Source of the DNA: Gemmobacter megaterium
Lineage (GTDB): Bacteria > Pseudomonadota > Alphaproteobacteria > Rhodobacterales > Rhodobacteraceae
DNA: 64,000 nucleotides
Assembly: GCF_900156815.1 (NCBI RefSeq)
Contig: NZ_FTOT01000001.1
Location: 866,679-930,678, forward strand
Direction: 5' to 3'
Part shown: in pieces, positions 53,620 to 63,913 of the stretch
Layout: every line of letters starts with the position of its first letter
Numbering within the stretch: the stretch's first letter is position 1
Notes under the pieces: generated by a model
Database searches by the model: none
Seen by the model: the letters and a program-made list of their open reading frames with translations, nothing else
What the model was told of the DNA's origin: nothing
Position numbers and translations under genes: made by a program

Positions 53620-53881
53620 CGCCAATCCTCAAAGTTGGTGAGGCACCTCAAACCAAGGCGCTCAGGTGGGCAGGATTACTGATTGCTGGTCACCATCTGA
53701 TCTACGGATATGTTAGGCTTGTCAGAGGAAAACTCGCAGCCGCCGCTCAATAGAGCGTTTCTTGATGGCGGCCCGCGCGCGTGCTGGTTGCTCTCCCTCA
53801 AGCGTATCCATGAAAATCTGGCGGCAACCATCCTCGACGAGAAATGGGAGGCATCCCTCGGCAGACAAGGATACCGCCGAT
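53620..53881. other. Short intergenic gap between convergent recombinase genes
   Basis: About 260 nt separate recombinase B from the island integrase, which ends here on the other strand. No gene or clear terminator was recognised. Confidence 0.4.
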
Positions 53882-55768
53882 CTAAATCACGATCTTCGGC
53901 AGCAATTCTACCACCCGTTGTTTGGCATCTACCGGCATGGATTCCCCGTAGACCTCATCGTGGACATCCTCTCCGACGTGCCCAACGACGTCCCGCAGCA
54001 CCTGCTTATCGATTCCCGGCTTTCGTTTGAGCACATTGATGACGTAGTGGCGCAGCGAGTGAAATGTCTTGCGTGGTGGCAGCGCGTTGAGTTGCTGCTT
54101 AACAACCTGCCGCCACATGTAGTCGAGGCCATCGCCGAACGACTCTACGTCGTTCGCCGGTTTGAGATCATGGAAGAGGTCGTGCTTCCCCTTCTTGATC
54201 AGCCCGGCTCGATATTCGAGGAAACCCAGTTCCAGAACGTGGCTGTGAATGGGCACCAGCCGTTTCGAGCTTGGCGTTTTCAGCGTTCGGTTCACGTTGT
54301 CGTCCAGATCGTAGCACCAGATGCCATCGAATTCCGCGATTTCGCTGACCTGCAGGCCGGCAATTTCCTCACGGCGGGCGCCAGACAATGCACAGATCAG
54401 CGGCACCCAGAACAGGCTGTTCTTGCACAGGACAGTGCCGGGGAACCGCTGCCGTTTGGCCGACTTCGATCCGTGCCAGACCGGGTTCTGGAAAATGGTG
54501 AGGACCTCGCTTTCGGTGTAGGGAATGCGCTTGTCGCGATCACGCATGGTCTCCTTGACGCGAAGAAGGCCGATGTCGATGGTCTGGCTGACCTCAAGGC
54601 CTTCGCTGCGACCCTGTCTGAAGAATTGCTGCAGGTAACCGAGATTGCGGTTGATCGTCGATTCCGACATGCCCTTTTTGTCTGCGGGCAGCTTGCGGCC
54701 GTCCTGAAGGATCTCGGCCAGGGACTTGTTCCGATCCTTCGGACTTTTACGGTAAGTCTTTGGCAAAACCCGCAGCATCTCGACAAATCTGGCGAGGTGG
54801 CCTTGTCTGAACTCGCGGATATCAGTGATGCCACTGGCTTCGGTGAAGAGACGGGCAATCCCCAACATCTGCTTGGCGGTATCGTCACCGATGTTTTCGC
54901 CCCTTGATGCGAGGAGCCTCTCGGCAACCGTAACAAAATCGGGATCGAACATCGGCGGGACAGCCAGAGGCGCTGCTGCGGACGCCGACGGTTGCATGCC
55001 CGCTTCGGGAGCGATGGGCGCGGGATTGGCGGGAGCAGGGAAGGCATCTGCTACAGGTTGGGCCTGTCCCGGCCGGCAGAACCTCTCCGAAAAATGCTCA
55101 TCGAGGATCTCGGCCGCAAGCGCATCAGCCTCGTCCATGTCTGCGCCCGCGCGGTCGACCATAAGCTGATGCGCCGCTGCCCGCCCGCGCAAGAGTATCT
55201 GACGCCCTTGGACGAGATCCACGGCTGATGGCGATGGAATTTCCAGCCGGTCACGCAAAAGGGCTGCGATCCGCCTCATACGCGTGTCGGACCAGTAGTC
55301 CTGGCGAAACAGATCAAGATAGCGGTCCAGTCTGGCCAGATCAGTTTCCGTTCCACTCCCGGAGGTCATCGCTTCGTGCTCGGCAGCCGTCAGTGCTGCC
55401 GACCTGCCGCGTTCGGCCAGCAGGCGATAAGCCTTGGCCGCCATGCGGTCATGACTCTGGTTGACCTCCCAGGCGTTTTCTCCGGCTTCGTCGCTCTCAA
55501 CGATCTTGCGCCGCTGGATTCGATCTATTTCCTCGCGGATCACCTGCTCGAGCAGTTTACGGGCATTTTCGCGGGTGAGGTTGGTCGTGGTCATGCGCTC
55601 GAACAGGTTGTTGCTTGCGACGGTGACCTTCGCCGCAATGCGGCGCGCGATCAACGGCTCATTGGTGCGAAGGCTGACCTGAAGGAGGGCGCCGCCCAAA
55701 GATCTGGGAAGGCGGCGGCGCCAGACATAGGATGCGCCGCGTCTGAATACGAAGTCTGTGATACCCAT
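53882..55768 (-). CDS. int: Island integrase (tyrosine recombinase, DUF6538-type N-terminus)
   Basis: The 628-residue protein starts with the DUF6538-like segment (FVFRRGASYVWRRRLPRSLG) and has a catalytic domain with R1 (ALSGARREEIAGLQVSEI), the H-x-x-R box (FHSLRHYVIN) and the nucleophile region (VGHVGEDVHDEVYGESMP). The long middle (residues 200-330) is Pro/Ala-rich. It lies 120 nt inside the tRNA-Asn end of the island and is transcribed away from it, with arm-type repeats in between, so it is almost certainly the enzyme that integrated the island. Confidence 0.9.
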   Translation of the reverse strand: MGITDFVFRRGASYVWRRRLPRSLGGALLQVSLRTNEPLIARRIAAKVTVASNNLFERMTTTNLTRENARKLLEQVIREEIDRIQRRKIVESDEAGENAWEVNQSHDRMAAKAYRLLAERGRSAALTAAEHEAMTSGSGTETDLARLDRYLDLFRQDYWSDTRMRRIAALLRDRLEIPSPSAVDLVQGRQILLRGRAAAHQLMVDRAGADMDEADALAAEILDEHFSERFCRPGQAQPVADAFPAPANPAPIAPEAGMQPSASAAAPLAVPPMFDPDFVTVAERLLASRGENIGDDTAKQMLGIARLFTEASGITDIREFRQGHLARFVEMLRVLPKTYRKSPKDRNKSLAEILQDGRKLPADKKGMSESTINRNLGYLQQFFRQGRSEGLEVSQTIDIGLLRVKETMRDRDKRIPYTESEVLTIFQNPVWHGSKSAKRQRFPGTVLCKNSLFWVPLICALSGARREEIAGLQVSEIAEFDGIWCYDLDDNVNRTLKTPSSKRLVPIHSHVLELGFLEYRAGLIKKGKHDLFHDLKPANDVESFGDGLDYMWRQVVKQQLNALPPRKTFHSLRHYVINVLKRKPGIDKQVLRDVVGHVGEDVHDEVYGESMPVDAKQRVVELLPKIVI

Positions 55769-55815
55769 CTTGGTTCCGTTTTCCGGAACGCGGGAATTTC
55801 ACTGCGGTGCATCAG

Positions 55816-55836
55816 GTATGGCACCTTAGTATGGCA
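55816..55836 (+). promoter_or_regulatory. Candidate integrase arm-type sites, right end
   Basis: GTATGGCA occurs at 55816 and 55829, 13 nt apart, between int and the attachment site. It is the same octamer repeated three times at the left end of the island. Confidence 0.5.
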
Positions 55837-55887
55837 CTTTCTGGAAGTTTCCAAAATGTGCCAAACTTATCATAGACTTGATGAAGA

Positions 55888-55906
55888 TTTGGCTCCGGCG
55901 GTAGGG
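55888..55906. repeat. attR: tRNA-Asn 3' end
   Basis: TTTGGCTCCGGCGGTAGGG covers the acceptor stem and T-arm 3' side of the tRNA gene and is identical to 13975-13993. Confidence 0.8.
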
Positions 55907-55964
55907 ATCGAACCTACGACCAATTGATTAACAGTCAACTGCTCTACCGCTGAGCTACGCCGGA
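55890..55964 (-). tRNA. tRNA-Asn (anticodon GTT)
   Basis: The minus strand folds as a complete tRNA: acceptor stem TCCGGCG/CGCCGGA, D-arm GCTCAGCGGTAGAGC, anticodon loop CTGTTAA with GTT at 55930-55932, T-arm GTAGGTTCGATCCCTAC, and encoded CCA. It is the integration site of the island, and its 3' end is restored by island sequence. Confidence 0.95.
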
Positions 55965-56045
55965 ACACGTGGGGGTGTATAGCTATGGTTTCGGGGGGCG
56001 TCCAGAACCTTTCGAAAGATTTTTTCCGCCCCGCCGCGTTTTTTT

Positions 56046-56948
56046 TCACGCAAGGCGCCAGCGTGCCGTCAGGCGGCTTGGCCCCGAGGCGATGGCGCGG
56101 GATCTGGCTTCCAGATCAAGGAGATGGGCGATAACGTTCCGGGTTGCGGCCGGAATAAGCCCAAGGGGTATATCGGTGTAGATGCGCGTGGCAAGTTCGC
56201 TTGCGGTGCCGCCTTCCTGCGCGAGGGCGGCAAGGATTTGCGCCTCACGCCCCCGGCGATGGGCGATCAGTTCATGCAGACGGGACAGGCCGTCGGACAC
56301 TTCTGCGCCATGGCCGGGATAGAGCCTGTCCGGCGCCCGCGCGATCAGGCGGTCCATGGAGGCCATATAGGCCGTCATATCGCCGTCAGGAGGCGACACG
56401 ATGCTGGTCGCCCAGCCCATGGCCTGATCGCCAGAAAACATCGCCTCGTTCCAGGACAGGCAGATATGGTTCCCGAAGTGGCCCGGCGTATGGATGACCT
56501 CGAGCTTCCAGTCCGGGCCATGCACCACGGCACCGTCGGCAACCGTTTCATCGGGGCGAAAGCCGTGGTCGGCGCCTTCGCCGCCACCAAGATCCCCAAA
56601 CCCCGAAAACGCCGGATTCAGGCCCGCGCGCGCATCGCCGAATGCCACCACCGGCGCCGCCACGCGGGCCGCCAGCCGGGCCGCGAGTTCGGAATGGTCG
56701 TGATGGGCATGGGTCACCAGGATCATCTCGACGCGCTCGCCCGGCGCAAGCGCCGCCAGCAGGGCATCAAGATGCGCGTCATTGTCAGGTCCGGGGTCAA
56801 TCAGCGCCACGCGCCCTTCGCCCAGGATATAACTGTTGGTTCCCGGCCCGGTCAAAGGCGAGGGATTCGGCGCAAGCACCCGGCGAACGCCTGGCTCAAG
56901 CCAGACAGGCTTGCCTGCACGCAGTCGAGATTCTGAATGATCGGCCAT
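56046..56948 (-). CDS. MBL-fold metallo-hydrolase
   Basis: The 300-residue enzyme has the metallo-beta-lactamase motif ILVTHAHHDHSELAARL, with further ligands in VIHTPGHFGNHICL, MFSGDQAMGW and LYPGHGAEV, and a C-terminal winged-helix-like segment (GGTASELATRIYTDIP). The start at 56948 is chosen as the first that begins the family domain. Members of this LACTB2-like group hydrolyse various esters or RNA; the substrate is unknown. Confidence 0.9.
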   Translation of the reverse strand: MADHSESRLRAGKPVWLEPGVRRVLAPNPSPLTGPGTNSYILGEGRVALIDPGPDNDAHLDALLAALAPGERVEMILVTHAHHDHSELAARLAARVAAPVVAFGDARAGLNPAFSGFGDLGGGEGADHGFRPDETVADGAVVHGPDWKLEVIHTPGHFGNHICLSWNEAMFSGDQAMGWATSIVSPPDGDMTAYMASMDRLIARAPDRLYPGHGAEVSDGLSRLHELIAHRRGREAQILAALAQEGGTASELATRIYTDIPLGLIPAATRNVIAHLLDLEARSRAIASGPSRLTARWRLA

Positions 56949-56985
56949 TGGCCCCTGTCGATTGCAGTTTCCGGAGCCTCGGACT

Positions 56986-57315
56986 TTAACCGCAATGCCG
57001 ATCGGTTGCGAACTCTTTCGCGGGTGGTGCGACTTTCGGAACAACCGACAGATGCGCACGGCGGCGGCGAGCCTGCGCCTCGCCGCGCAACAGATCGGGG
57101 AGCCCGGCCATCGACGCCCCCGGCACCGGGGTCAGGCGACCGCAAAGCCGCATGTCCCCGTCATCGGTCGCATCAAACTGCACGAAATCCCCGACGGTGA
57201 TGGTGGCGTTGCGCGGCATCGCATCTTTGCGGGCCAGTCCGAGCGGTCCGTGGTCGCTGCACCAGATGATCGCCCTGGATCTATCCTTGGCCACATAGAT
57301 CACCACACCGTCCAT
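56986..57315 (-). CDS. Small unknown protein upstream of the MBL gene
   Basis: The 109-residue protein has a compact beta-rich start (MDGVVIYVAKDRSRAIIWCS, RNATITVGDFVQFDATDDG) reminiscent of small OB- or cold-shock-like folds, and a basic tail (RGEAQARRRRAHLSVVPK). It lies 37 nt before the MBL gene on the same strand. I do not recognise the family. Confidence 0.6.
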   Translation of the reverse strand: MDGVVIYVAKDRSRAIIWCSDHGPLGLARKDAMPRNATITVGDFVQFDATDDGDMRLCGRLTPVPGASMAGLPDLLRGEAQARRRRAHLSVVPKVAPPAKEFATDRHCG

Positions 57316-57566
57316 CCTACGCTCCTGTGTCTGTCGGGGCGATCCTGGCCGGTCGATGGCAGGGCAACCCTTGCAAGATCAGGATACCCTTCTGGACGGT
57401 GTGGGCCAGATCGGTTGATGTGTCACCGGCTGCGCGGAACTGCTGGCATTCGACGCGGGAATGTGACAGATCCCGGCTCGGACGTTTGAAATAGTGACAG
57501 TGCGACGCTTATCCGCGTCAGGTCTGCGTGTAAGTGCTTGTCTGGTTTCAATTCAAGGTAGCAGAG

Positions 57567-58376
57567 ATGCCCCGTTCTCCATCGCAGCAGCCGTCTCCGG
57601 CAGATATCCGCGCGGTCTTTGGCCGCAATCTGCGCGCGCTGTGTTCGGCCGAGTCGTCCATTTCGGATCTGTGCCGCCGGATCGGGATCAACCGCACACA
57701 ATTCAACCGCTATCTGGCCGGCGAGGCGTTTCCGCGCCCTGACATCCTGCAACGCATCTGCGCCCATTTCGAAGTCGATGCGCGCATCCTGCTGGAGCCG
57801 ATCGAAACCATCCGGGCCGACTGGCGGCTGAGAGCGGCGCTGCGACTGCGCGACATTGCCATGCCGCCCGACGCCCGGCCCTTTGACCACTACCTCATGC
57901 CCGACGGGATCTATCGGTTCTGGCGCAAGTCCTTTTCGAATCCTGGAAAATATGTGACCGGCCTGTGGCAGGTGCATACGGTCGACAGCGTGAAGATGTT
58001 GAAGTCCTTTGACATCTACCCCCAGCCTGTTCGCCGCGGAACCAAGCGATTCTCGCGCAAGGTGCCCTACTGGGGGGTGTTCATGCAGCATTTCGACGGG
58101 GTTTCGCTGCTGTGCTCGACCGGATCGGAAAATGTCCTGAGCTTCACCTTCTTCGAATACGGGTTGAACGGATCGACCCGGTACTACAATGGCGTGACCA
58201 TCCTGACCCGACGGCAGATGCAGGGCACGGCCCGCCTGTCCAATATCGTGCTGGACCGCTTTACCGGCAACGGTTCCGATCTGCTGCGGCTGGCGCGACA
58301 GATCGGCATCGGTGACGGCGACCAGGTGCCCGAGGCCGCACGCCGCGCGCTGGACCGGCTGCCGAGCGAGCTCTGA
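57567..58376 (+). CDS. XRE-family transcriptional regulator
   Basis: The 269-residue protein has an N-terminal helix-turn-helix (ADIRAVFGRNLRALCSAESS, ISDLCRRIGINRTQFNRYLA) and a large C-terminal domain (residues 90-269, HYLMPDGIYRFWRKSFSNPG, YWGVFMQHFDG) of unknown ligand. AAGG precedes the ATG at 57567; a start 11 codons upstream is possible. The next gene is a sensor kinase on the same strand, 40 nt later. Confidence 0.8.
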   Translation: MPRSPSQQPSPADIRAVFGRNLRALCSAESSISDLCRRIGINRTQFNRYLAGEAFPRPDILQRICAHFEVDARILLEPIETIRADWRLRAALRLRDIAMPPDARPFDHYLMPDGIYRFWRKSFSNPGKYVTGLWQVHTVDSVKMLKSFDIYPQPVRRGTKRFSRKVPYWGVFMQHFDGVSLLCSTGSENVLSFTFFEYGLNGSTRYYNGVTILTRRQMQGTARLSNIVLDRFTGNGSDLLRLARQIGIGDGDQVPEAARRALDRLPSEL

Positions 58377-58416
58377 CACCGTTGCCGCAGGCGGCGCGGC
58401 GGCCTATGCTGCGCGG

Positions 58417-59718
58417 ATGGCGTTCCGCATCCGCTCCTTGCTGCCCAGAAGTCTCTACGGTCGAGCGGCGCTGATCCTGATCGTGCCGATCGTCACGATT
58501 CAGCTTCTTGTCTCTGTGGCCTTCATCCAGCGCCATTTCGAAGGCGTCACGGAACAGATGACCTCCAGCATCGTGCTGGAACTGCGGCTGTTGCAGCAGA
58601 CGGCCAGCGTCCAGGGCGTTGACGCTGCGCGGGCCATGGCCGAACCGCTGGATGTCAGGATCGAACCGGCCGGGACCGTGCCGGTGCGGGATCTGCGCGA
58701 TCTGTGGGATTTTTCCGGGCGTGTCGTCCAGCGCGTGCTGCGCGACGGGTTGGACGATGTTCAGGGCGTGGATGTCCAGACCTATCGGCGCGAGGTGCTG
58801 GTGCGGTTCGGCACCGGGCCGGCGGCATTGGACGTGCGCATCAACCGGGCACGGGTTTCCGCCTCGAACCCGCATCAGCTTCTGGTGCTGATGGTCTTTG
58901 CCAGCATTCTGCTGACCGTGATCGCCTATGCCTTTCTGCGCAACCAACTGCGGCCGATCAAGCGGCTTGCGGATGCTGCCGAAGCCTTTGGCAAAGGGCG
59001 AACGGTGCCCTATCGGCCCAGGGGCGCGTCCGAGGTGCGTGCGGCGGGCTCTGCCTTTCTGGCGATGCGCGCGCGGATAGAACGCCAGATCGAGCAGCGG
59101 ACACTGATGCTGTCGGGCGTCAGCCACGATCTGCGCACACCGCTGACCCGGATGCGCTTGGAACTGTCGATGCTGGACCCCTCCCCCGAGGTGGACGCCC
59201 TGTTGCAGGATCTGTCCGATATGGAACGGATGCTTGATGCCTTCCTGGCCTTTGCGCGCGGCGATACGATGGAACAACCCGTATCCGTCGATCCCTTCGC
59301 GCTGATCTCGGGCGTTGTGGCCAGGGCGCGGCGGGCGGGGCTGCGTGTGGAATTGCGGCCCGGCCCCATTTGTCCGCCGGTGCAGATGCGCCCCGACTCG
59401 GTCGCGCGGGCGGTGGAGAACCTGATCAACAATGCCGGACGTCACGCCGATTGCTGCGAAGTCTCGCTGTCCTGGACCGATGCGTTCCTGACCATCACCG
59501 TCGAGGACGATGGGCCGGGAATCGCCGCTGACCGGCGGGACGAGGCGTTGCGCCCGTTCACGCGACTCGATTCTGCGCGCAACCCCAATCGGGGCGGCGG
59601 CGTGGGCCTTGGGCTGTCGATTGCGGCCGAGGTCGCGCGCAGCCATGGCGGAACCCTGCGACTGGGCGATGGCCCGACGCTGGGCGGATTGAAGGCAGAC
59701 CTTGTTCTGGCGCGTTGA
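58417..59718 (+). CDS. EnvZ-like sensor histidine kinase
   Basis: The 433-residue membrane kinase has a first span (ALILIVPIVTIQLLVSVAFI, about 20-40), a periplasmic domain of ~110 residues, a second span (LLVLMVFASILLTVIAYAFL), a HAMP domain, the phospho-acceptor histidine in MLSGVSHDLRTPLTRMRLE (about H237) and an ATPase domain with N-box NLINNAGRHA, G1 VEDDGPGIA and G2 GGGVGLGLSIAAEVARSHGG. It resembles EnvZ of alphaproteobacteria. The cognate OmpR-type regulator is not in the window, so the pair is split. Confidence 0.9.
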   Translation: MAFRIRSLLPRSLYGRAALILIVPIVTIQLLVSVAFIQRHFEGVTEQMTSSIVLELRLLQQTASVQGVDAARAMAEPLDVRIEPAGTVPVRDLRDLWDFSGRVVQRVLRDGLDDVQGVDVQTYRREVLVRFGTGPAALDVRINRARVSASNPHQLLVLMVFASILLTVIAYAFLRNQLRPIKRLADAAEAFGKGRTVPYRPRGASEVRAAGSAFLAMRARIERQIEQRTLMLSGVSHDLRTPLTRMRLELSMLDPSPEVDALLQDLSDMERMLDAFLAFARGDTMEQPVSVDPFALISGVVARARRAGLRVELRPGPICPPVQMRPDSVARAVENLINNAGRHADCCEVSLSWTDAFLTITVEDDGPGIAADRRDEALRPFTRLDSARNPNRGGGVGLGLSIAAEVARSHGGTLRLGDGPTLGGLKADLVLAR

Positions 59719-60111
59719 GGCAGCGTCTGAGCCCAATCGCGCAACCCCGCACTGGCGTTGAGGAAACCGGAACTTTCCCAAAACCATCCCCAGACTTGTC
59801 CTCAGACTCGGTGGTCTGTTCTGCCCTTTGCCGCGCATCGGGCACCAAAGAGGTCAAGGCGATAATCCGTCGGCAGGCCAAAAAAACCCGTTGCGAGAAC
59901 CCTTGCTTTGCGACAGTTTGACTGCGGGCGCCATGCAGGCACTACATCTAGTGGCCCCTCTGTCATGGGATAATGAAGTGCGAGAATGCCGGCTGGCGTT
60001 CGGCTTTGTGGCGATTTGACCGCAGGGCGCGCGACCATGCGTCTCGGCGGCAGATGACGGACCAGCAAGCGGCCGCCTCAACGGGCCGCAGGGACAGGAG
60101 ACACGAGGCAG
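59719..60111. other. Regulatory region upstream of nrdJ
   Basis: About 390 nt without a gene separate the sensor kinase from nrdJ. It contains one NrdR-box-like palindrome (59940-59953). A cobalamin riboswitch, which precedes some nrdJ genes, was looked for, but its B12-box was not recognised. Confidence 0.45.
59940..59953. promoter_or_regulatory. Candidate NrdR box upstream of nrdJ
   Basis: CACTACATCTAGTG is a near-palindrome resembling the NrdR box (ACACTATATATAGTGT type), about 160 nt before the nrdJ start. NrdR usually binds two boxes about 30 nt apart; a second clear box was not seen, so this is weak. Confidence 0.35.
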
Positions 60112-63100
60112 ATGAAGATCGAGCGGAAGTTCACCTCGGAAGCGACCGGCGCCTATGGGGCTTTGTCGTTCACCACCACCACGTCGGAAATCCGCAATCC
60201 CGACGGTACAGTGGTGTTCCGCAACGAGGCGGTCGAGGTGCCTGCGGGCTGGAGCCAGGTTGCCTCGGACGTTCTGGCACAGAAATACTTCCGCAAGGCC
60301 GGGGTTCCCGCGCGTCTCAAGAAAGTGTCCGAAAAGGGTGTGCCCGCGTTTCTGTGGCGCTCTGTCGCGGATGATGCGGCGCTGGCCGCATTGCCGGATC
60401 ACGAGCGGATCGTCGGTGAAACCAGCGCCCGCCAGGTGTTCGACCGTCTTGCAGGCGCATGGGCCTATTGGGGCTGGAAGGGTGGCTATTTCACCACCGA
60501 AGCCGACGCCCGCGCCTATTACGATGAAATGCGCTACATGCTGGCCCGCCAGATGGCTGCGCCGAACAGCCCGCAATGGTTCAACACCGGCCTGCACTGG
60601 GCCTATGGCATCGACGGCCCCTCGCAGGGGCATTTCTACGTCGACCACAAAAGCGGCAAGCTGGTGAAATCCGACAGCGCCTATGAACATCCCCAGCCCC
60701 ATGCATGCTTCATCCAGTCGGTCTCGGACGATCTGGTCAACGAGGGTGGCATCATGGACCTGTGGGTCCGCGAGGCGCGGTTGTTCAAATACGGCTCGGG
60801 CACCGGCACCAATTTCTCCTCCCTGCGGGGCGAAGGCGAGCGGCTGTCGGGCGGGGGCAAGTCGTCCGGCCTGATGGGCTTTCTGAAAATCGGCGACCGC
60901 GCGGCAGGGGCGATCAAGTCGGGCGGCACCACGCGGCGCGCGGCCAAGATGGTGATCTGCGACATGGATCACCCCGACATCGAGGCCTTCATCAACTGGA
61001 AGGTCATCGAGGAACAGAAGGTCGCCAGCATGGTGGCCGGCTCCAAGGCGCATGAGGCGCGGCTGAACGAGATTTTCGCCGCGATCCGCCAGTGGGACGG
61101 CAGCACCCAGGATGCGGTGGACCCGGCCAGGAACCCGGCGCTGAAAGCCGCGCTGAAGGCCGCCAGACGCGCGATGATCCCCGACACCTATACCAACCGC
61201 GTGCTGCAATATGCGCGGCAGGGCTTCACCAGCATCGAATTCCCGACCTATGACACCGACTGGGACAGCGATGCCTATGCCAGCGTTTCGGGGCAGAATT
61301 CCAACAATTCGGTCCGCGTGACCGATGCCTTCCTGTCGGCGGTGCGCGACGATGCCGACTGGGCGCTGCTGCGCCGCACCGACGGGCAGGTCTCGAAAAC
61401 CGTCAAGGCGCGCGACTTGTGGGATCAGGTCGGCCACGCCGCCTGGGCCTGCGCCGATCCCGGCATCCAGTTCCACGATACGGTGAACGCATGGCACACC
61501 TGCCCCGAAGACGGGCAGATCCGCGGCTCGAACCCGTGCAGCGAATACATGTTCCTCGACGATACCGCCTGCAACCTGGCGTCGATGAACCTGCTGACCT
61601 TTTTCCGCAATGACCGCTTCGATGCCGACGCCTATATCCACGCCACCCGCCTGTGGACGGTGACGCTGGAAATCTCGGTTCTGATGGCGCAGTTCCCGTC
61701 GAAGGAAATCGCGCAGCGCAGCTATGACTACCGCACGCTGGGCCTTGGCTATGCCAATATCGGCGGCCTGTTGATGAACATGGGTCTGGGCTATGACAGC
61801 GCCGAAGGACGCGCCCTGTGCGGTGCGCTGACCGCGCTGATGACCGGCGTTGCCTATGCCACCTCGGCCGAGATGGCGAGCGAGCTGGGCGCCTTCCCCG
61901 GCTATGCCCGCAACCGCGATCACATGCTGCGCGTCATCCGCAACCACCGCGCGGCGGCACATGCCTCCGGCCGGTTCGAGGGGGTCAACGTTGCCCCCGT
62001 CGCGCTCGATCATGCGACCTGTCCCGATCCGCGACTTGTGGCACTGGCCCGATCCGCCTGGGACGAGGCACTTGCCTTGGGCGAAAAGCACGGCTTCCGC
62101 AACGCACAGGCCACCGTGATTGCCCCGACCGGCACCATCGGTCTGGTGATGGATTGCGACACCACCGGGATCGAGCCCGATTTCGCGCTGGTGAAGTTCA
62201 AGAAGCTGGCCGGCGGCGGCTATTTCAAGATCATCAACCAGTCGGTCCCGGCCGCGCTGGAAAAGCTGGGCTATACCCCGGCGCAGATCGCGGAAATCAC
62301 CGCCTATGCGGTCGGCCATGGCTCGCTGGGTCAGGCGCCGGGCGTGAACCATACCGCGCTGCTGGGCCATGGCTTCGGCGCCACCGAGATCGCCAAGGTC
62401 GAGGCCGCGCTGCCCACCGCATTCGACATCCGCTTTGTCTTCAACCAGTGGACGCTGGGGGCGGATTTCTGTCAGGGGACGCTGGGGATTCCTGCCGAAA
62501 AGCTGGCCGACCCGACGTTCGAACTGCTCAGGCATCTTGGCTTTTCTAAAGCCCAGATCGACGCCGCGAACGACCATGTCTGCGGAACGATGACGCTGGA
62601 AGGCGCCCCGCATCTGAAGGCCGAACATCTGCCGGTGTTTGACTGCGCCAATCCCTGCGGGAAAAAGGGCAAGCGCTTCCTGTCGGTCGGCAGCCACATC
62701 CACATGATGGCCGCCGCGCAGTCCTTTATCTCGGGCGCGATTTCCAAGACGATCAACATGCCCAACAGCGCCAGCATTGCCGAAGTTCTGGCCGCCTACG
62801 AACTGTCGCATTCCCTGGGCATCAAGGCGAATGCGATCTACCGCGACGGATCGAAACTGTCGCAGCCGCTGGCATCGGCCCTGGTCGAGGATGACGAGGA
62901 GGCCGAGGACATCCTTGCCACCGGCAGCCAGCAGGAAAAGGCGCAGGTCATCGCCGAAAAGATCGTCGAAAAGGTGATCATCAAGGAAATCATCAAGTCC
63001 CACCGTGAAAAGCTGCCCGAGCGTCGCAAGGGCTATACCCAGAAGGCCATCGTCGGCGGGCACAAGGTCTATGTCCGCACCGGCGAATATGGTGACGGAC

Positions 63101-63777
63101 GGCTTGGCGAGATCTTCATCGACATGCACAAGGAAGGTGCGGGGTTCCGCGCCATGATGAACAACTTCGCCATCGCGGTGTCGGTCGGCCTGCAATATGG
63201 CGTACCGCTGGAAGAGTTCGTCGAGGCGTTCACCTTCACCCGCTTTGAACCTGCCGGGATGGTTCAGGGCAATGATTCCATCAAGACGGCGACCTCGATC
63301 CTCGACTATATCTTCCGCGAACTTGCCATTTCCTATCTCGACCGCACCGATCTGGCCCATGTGGCACCCAAGGGCCATGCCTTCGACGATCTGGGCAGGG
63401 GCGACGACGAAGGCAAGCGCAACATCGACCAGGTGTCCGAGGCGGCGGCATCCAAATCGGTGGAGCTGCTCAAGTCGATCAGTTCAACAGGCTATCTGCG
63501 CAAACGTCTGCCGCAGGATCTGGTGATGCTTCAGGGCGGTATCGGATCCTCCGATCCGCTGGCGCTGAACACTTTGGTTGCGGAAACCCGTGTAAGTGGT
63601 TTTGCAGAAAGCACTTCCAGCTTTGCGATCGGCGCGGCCAGCATCGACCCCCGCGCCAAGGCGAAGATGCAGGGATACGAGGGCGACCCCTGCGGCGAAT
63701 GCGGCAACTATACGCTGGTCCGCAATGGAACCTGCCTGAAATGCAACACCTGTGGCGGAACCTCCGGCTGTAGCTGA
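60112..63777 (+). CDS. nrdJ: Vitamin B12-dependent class II ribonucleotide reductase
   Basis: NrdJ reduces ribonucleotides to deoxyribonucleotides using adenosylcobalamin and needs no oxygen. The 1221-residue protein has the substrate-site segments [44 protein letters not shown], the catalytic [40 protein letters not shown], and C-terminal redox cysteines ([26 protein letters not shown]) in a zinc-ribbon-like tail. The length is normal for the large alphaproteobacterial form. It is probably controlled by NrdR, whose gene lies at 3951. Confidence 0.95.
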   Translation: MKIERKFTSEATGAYGALSFTTTTSEIRNPDGTVVFRNEAVEVPAGWSQVASDVLAQKYFRKAGVPARLKKVSEKGVPAFLWRSVADDAALAALPDHERIVGETSARQVFDRLAGAWAYWGWKGGYFTTEADARAYYDEMRYMLARQMAAPNSPQWFNTGLHWAYGIDGPSQGHFYVDHKSGKLVKSDSAYEHPQPHACFIQSVSDDLVNEGGIMDLWVREARLFKYGSGTGTNFSSLRGEGERLSGGGKSSGLMGFLKIGDRAAGAIKSGGTTRRAAKMVICDMDHPDIEAFINWKVIEEQKVASMVAGSKAHEARLNEIFAAIRQWDGSTQDAVDPARNPALKAALKAARRAMIPDTYTNRVLQYARQGFTSIEFPTYDTDWDSDAYASVSGQNSNNSVRVTDAFLSAVRDDADWALLRRTDGQVSKTVKARDLWDQVGHAAWACADPGIQFHDTVNAWHTCPEDGQIRGSNPCSEYMFLDDTACNLASMNLLTFFRNDRFDADAYIHATRLWTVTLEISVLMAQFPSKEIAQRSYDYRTLGLGYANIGGLLMNMGLGYDSAEGRALCGALTALMTGVAYATSAEMASELGAFPGYARNRDHMLRVIRNHRAAAHASGRFEGVNVAPVALDHATCPDPRLVALARSAWDEALALGEKHGFRNAQATVIAPTGTIGLVMDCDTTGIEPDFALVKFKKLAGGGYFKIINQSVPAALEKLGYTPAQIAEITAYAVGHGSLGQAPGVNHTALLGHGFGATEIAKVEAALPTAFDIRFVFNQWTLGADFCQGTLGIPAEKLADPTFELLRHLGFSKAQIDAANDHVCGTMTLEGAPHLKAEHLPVFDCANPCGKKGKRFLSVGSHIHMMAAAQSFISGAISKTINMPNSASIAEVLAAYELSHSLGIKANAIYRDGSKLSQPLASALVEDDEEAEDILATGSQQEKAQVIAEKIVEKVIIKEIIKSHREKLPERRKGYTQKAIVGGHKVYVRTGEYGDGRLGEIFIDMHKEGAGFRAMMNNFAIAVSVGLQYGVPLEEFVEAFTFTRFEPAGMVQGNDSIKTATSILDYIFRELAISYLDRTDLAHVAPKGHAFDDLGRGDDEGKRNIDQVSEAAASKSVELLKSISSTGYLRKRLPQDLVMLQGGIGSSDPLALNTLVAETRVSGFAESTSSFAIGAASIDPRAKAKMQGYEGDPCGECGNYTLVRNGTCLKCNTCGGTSGCS

Positions 63778-63893
63778 GCGGATTTCGGATGCTTGTTGTC
63801 ATTGGAGCATAAGAGTGCCGGTTTTACCCATAACCTTGCATTGAGCCTGTCAAGACCCGCGTTCCTGCACATGAGCCGACATTGAATTGAAAG

Positions 63894-63910
63894 GCGCGGA
63901 TTCATCTTGA
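63894..63910. repeat. Truncated REP-like palindrome
   Basis: GGCGCGGATTCATCTTG matches the first arm of the intergenic repeat at 2755-2771 (GGCGCGCGTTCATCTTG) and then stops where IS sequence begins, so the IS landed in this repeat. Confidence 0.45.
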
Positions 63911-63913
63911 TCT

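Larger units (their letters stand above)
13975..55906. mobile_element. Genomic island (~42 kb) integrated in tRNA-Asn
   Basis: The ends are defined by a 19-bp direct repeat of the tRNA-Asn 3' end (13975-13993 and 55888-55906). A tyrosine integrase lies just inside the tRNA-proximal end, and GTATGGCA repeats lie inside both ends. The cargo is almost entirely restriction, abortive-infection and toxin-antitoxin genes plus transposase and phage fragments. No conjugation or replication genes were recognised, so it is probably mobilised by its integrase alone or with help. Confidence 0.8.

Noticed and set aside
59854..63378. A 1174-codon open frame antisense to nrdJ
   Set aside because: It lies opposite the strongly supported nrdJ gene; long antisense frames are expected in GC-rich DNA, and it shows no domain motifs.
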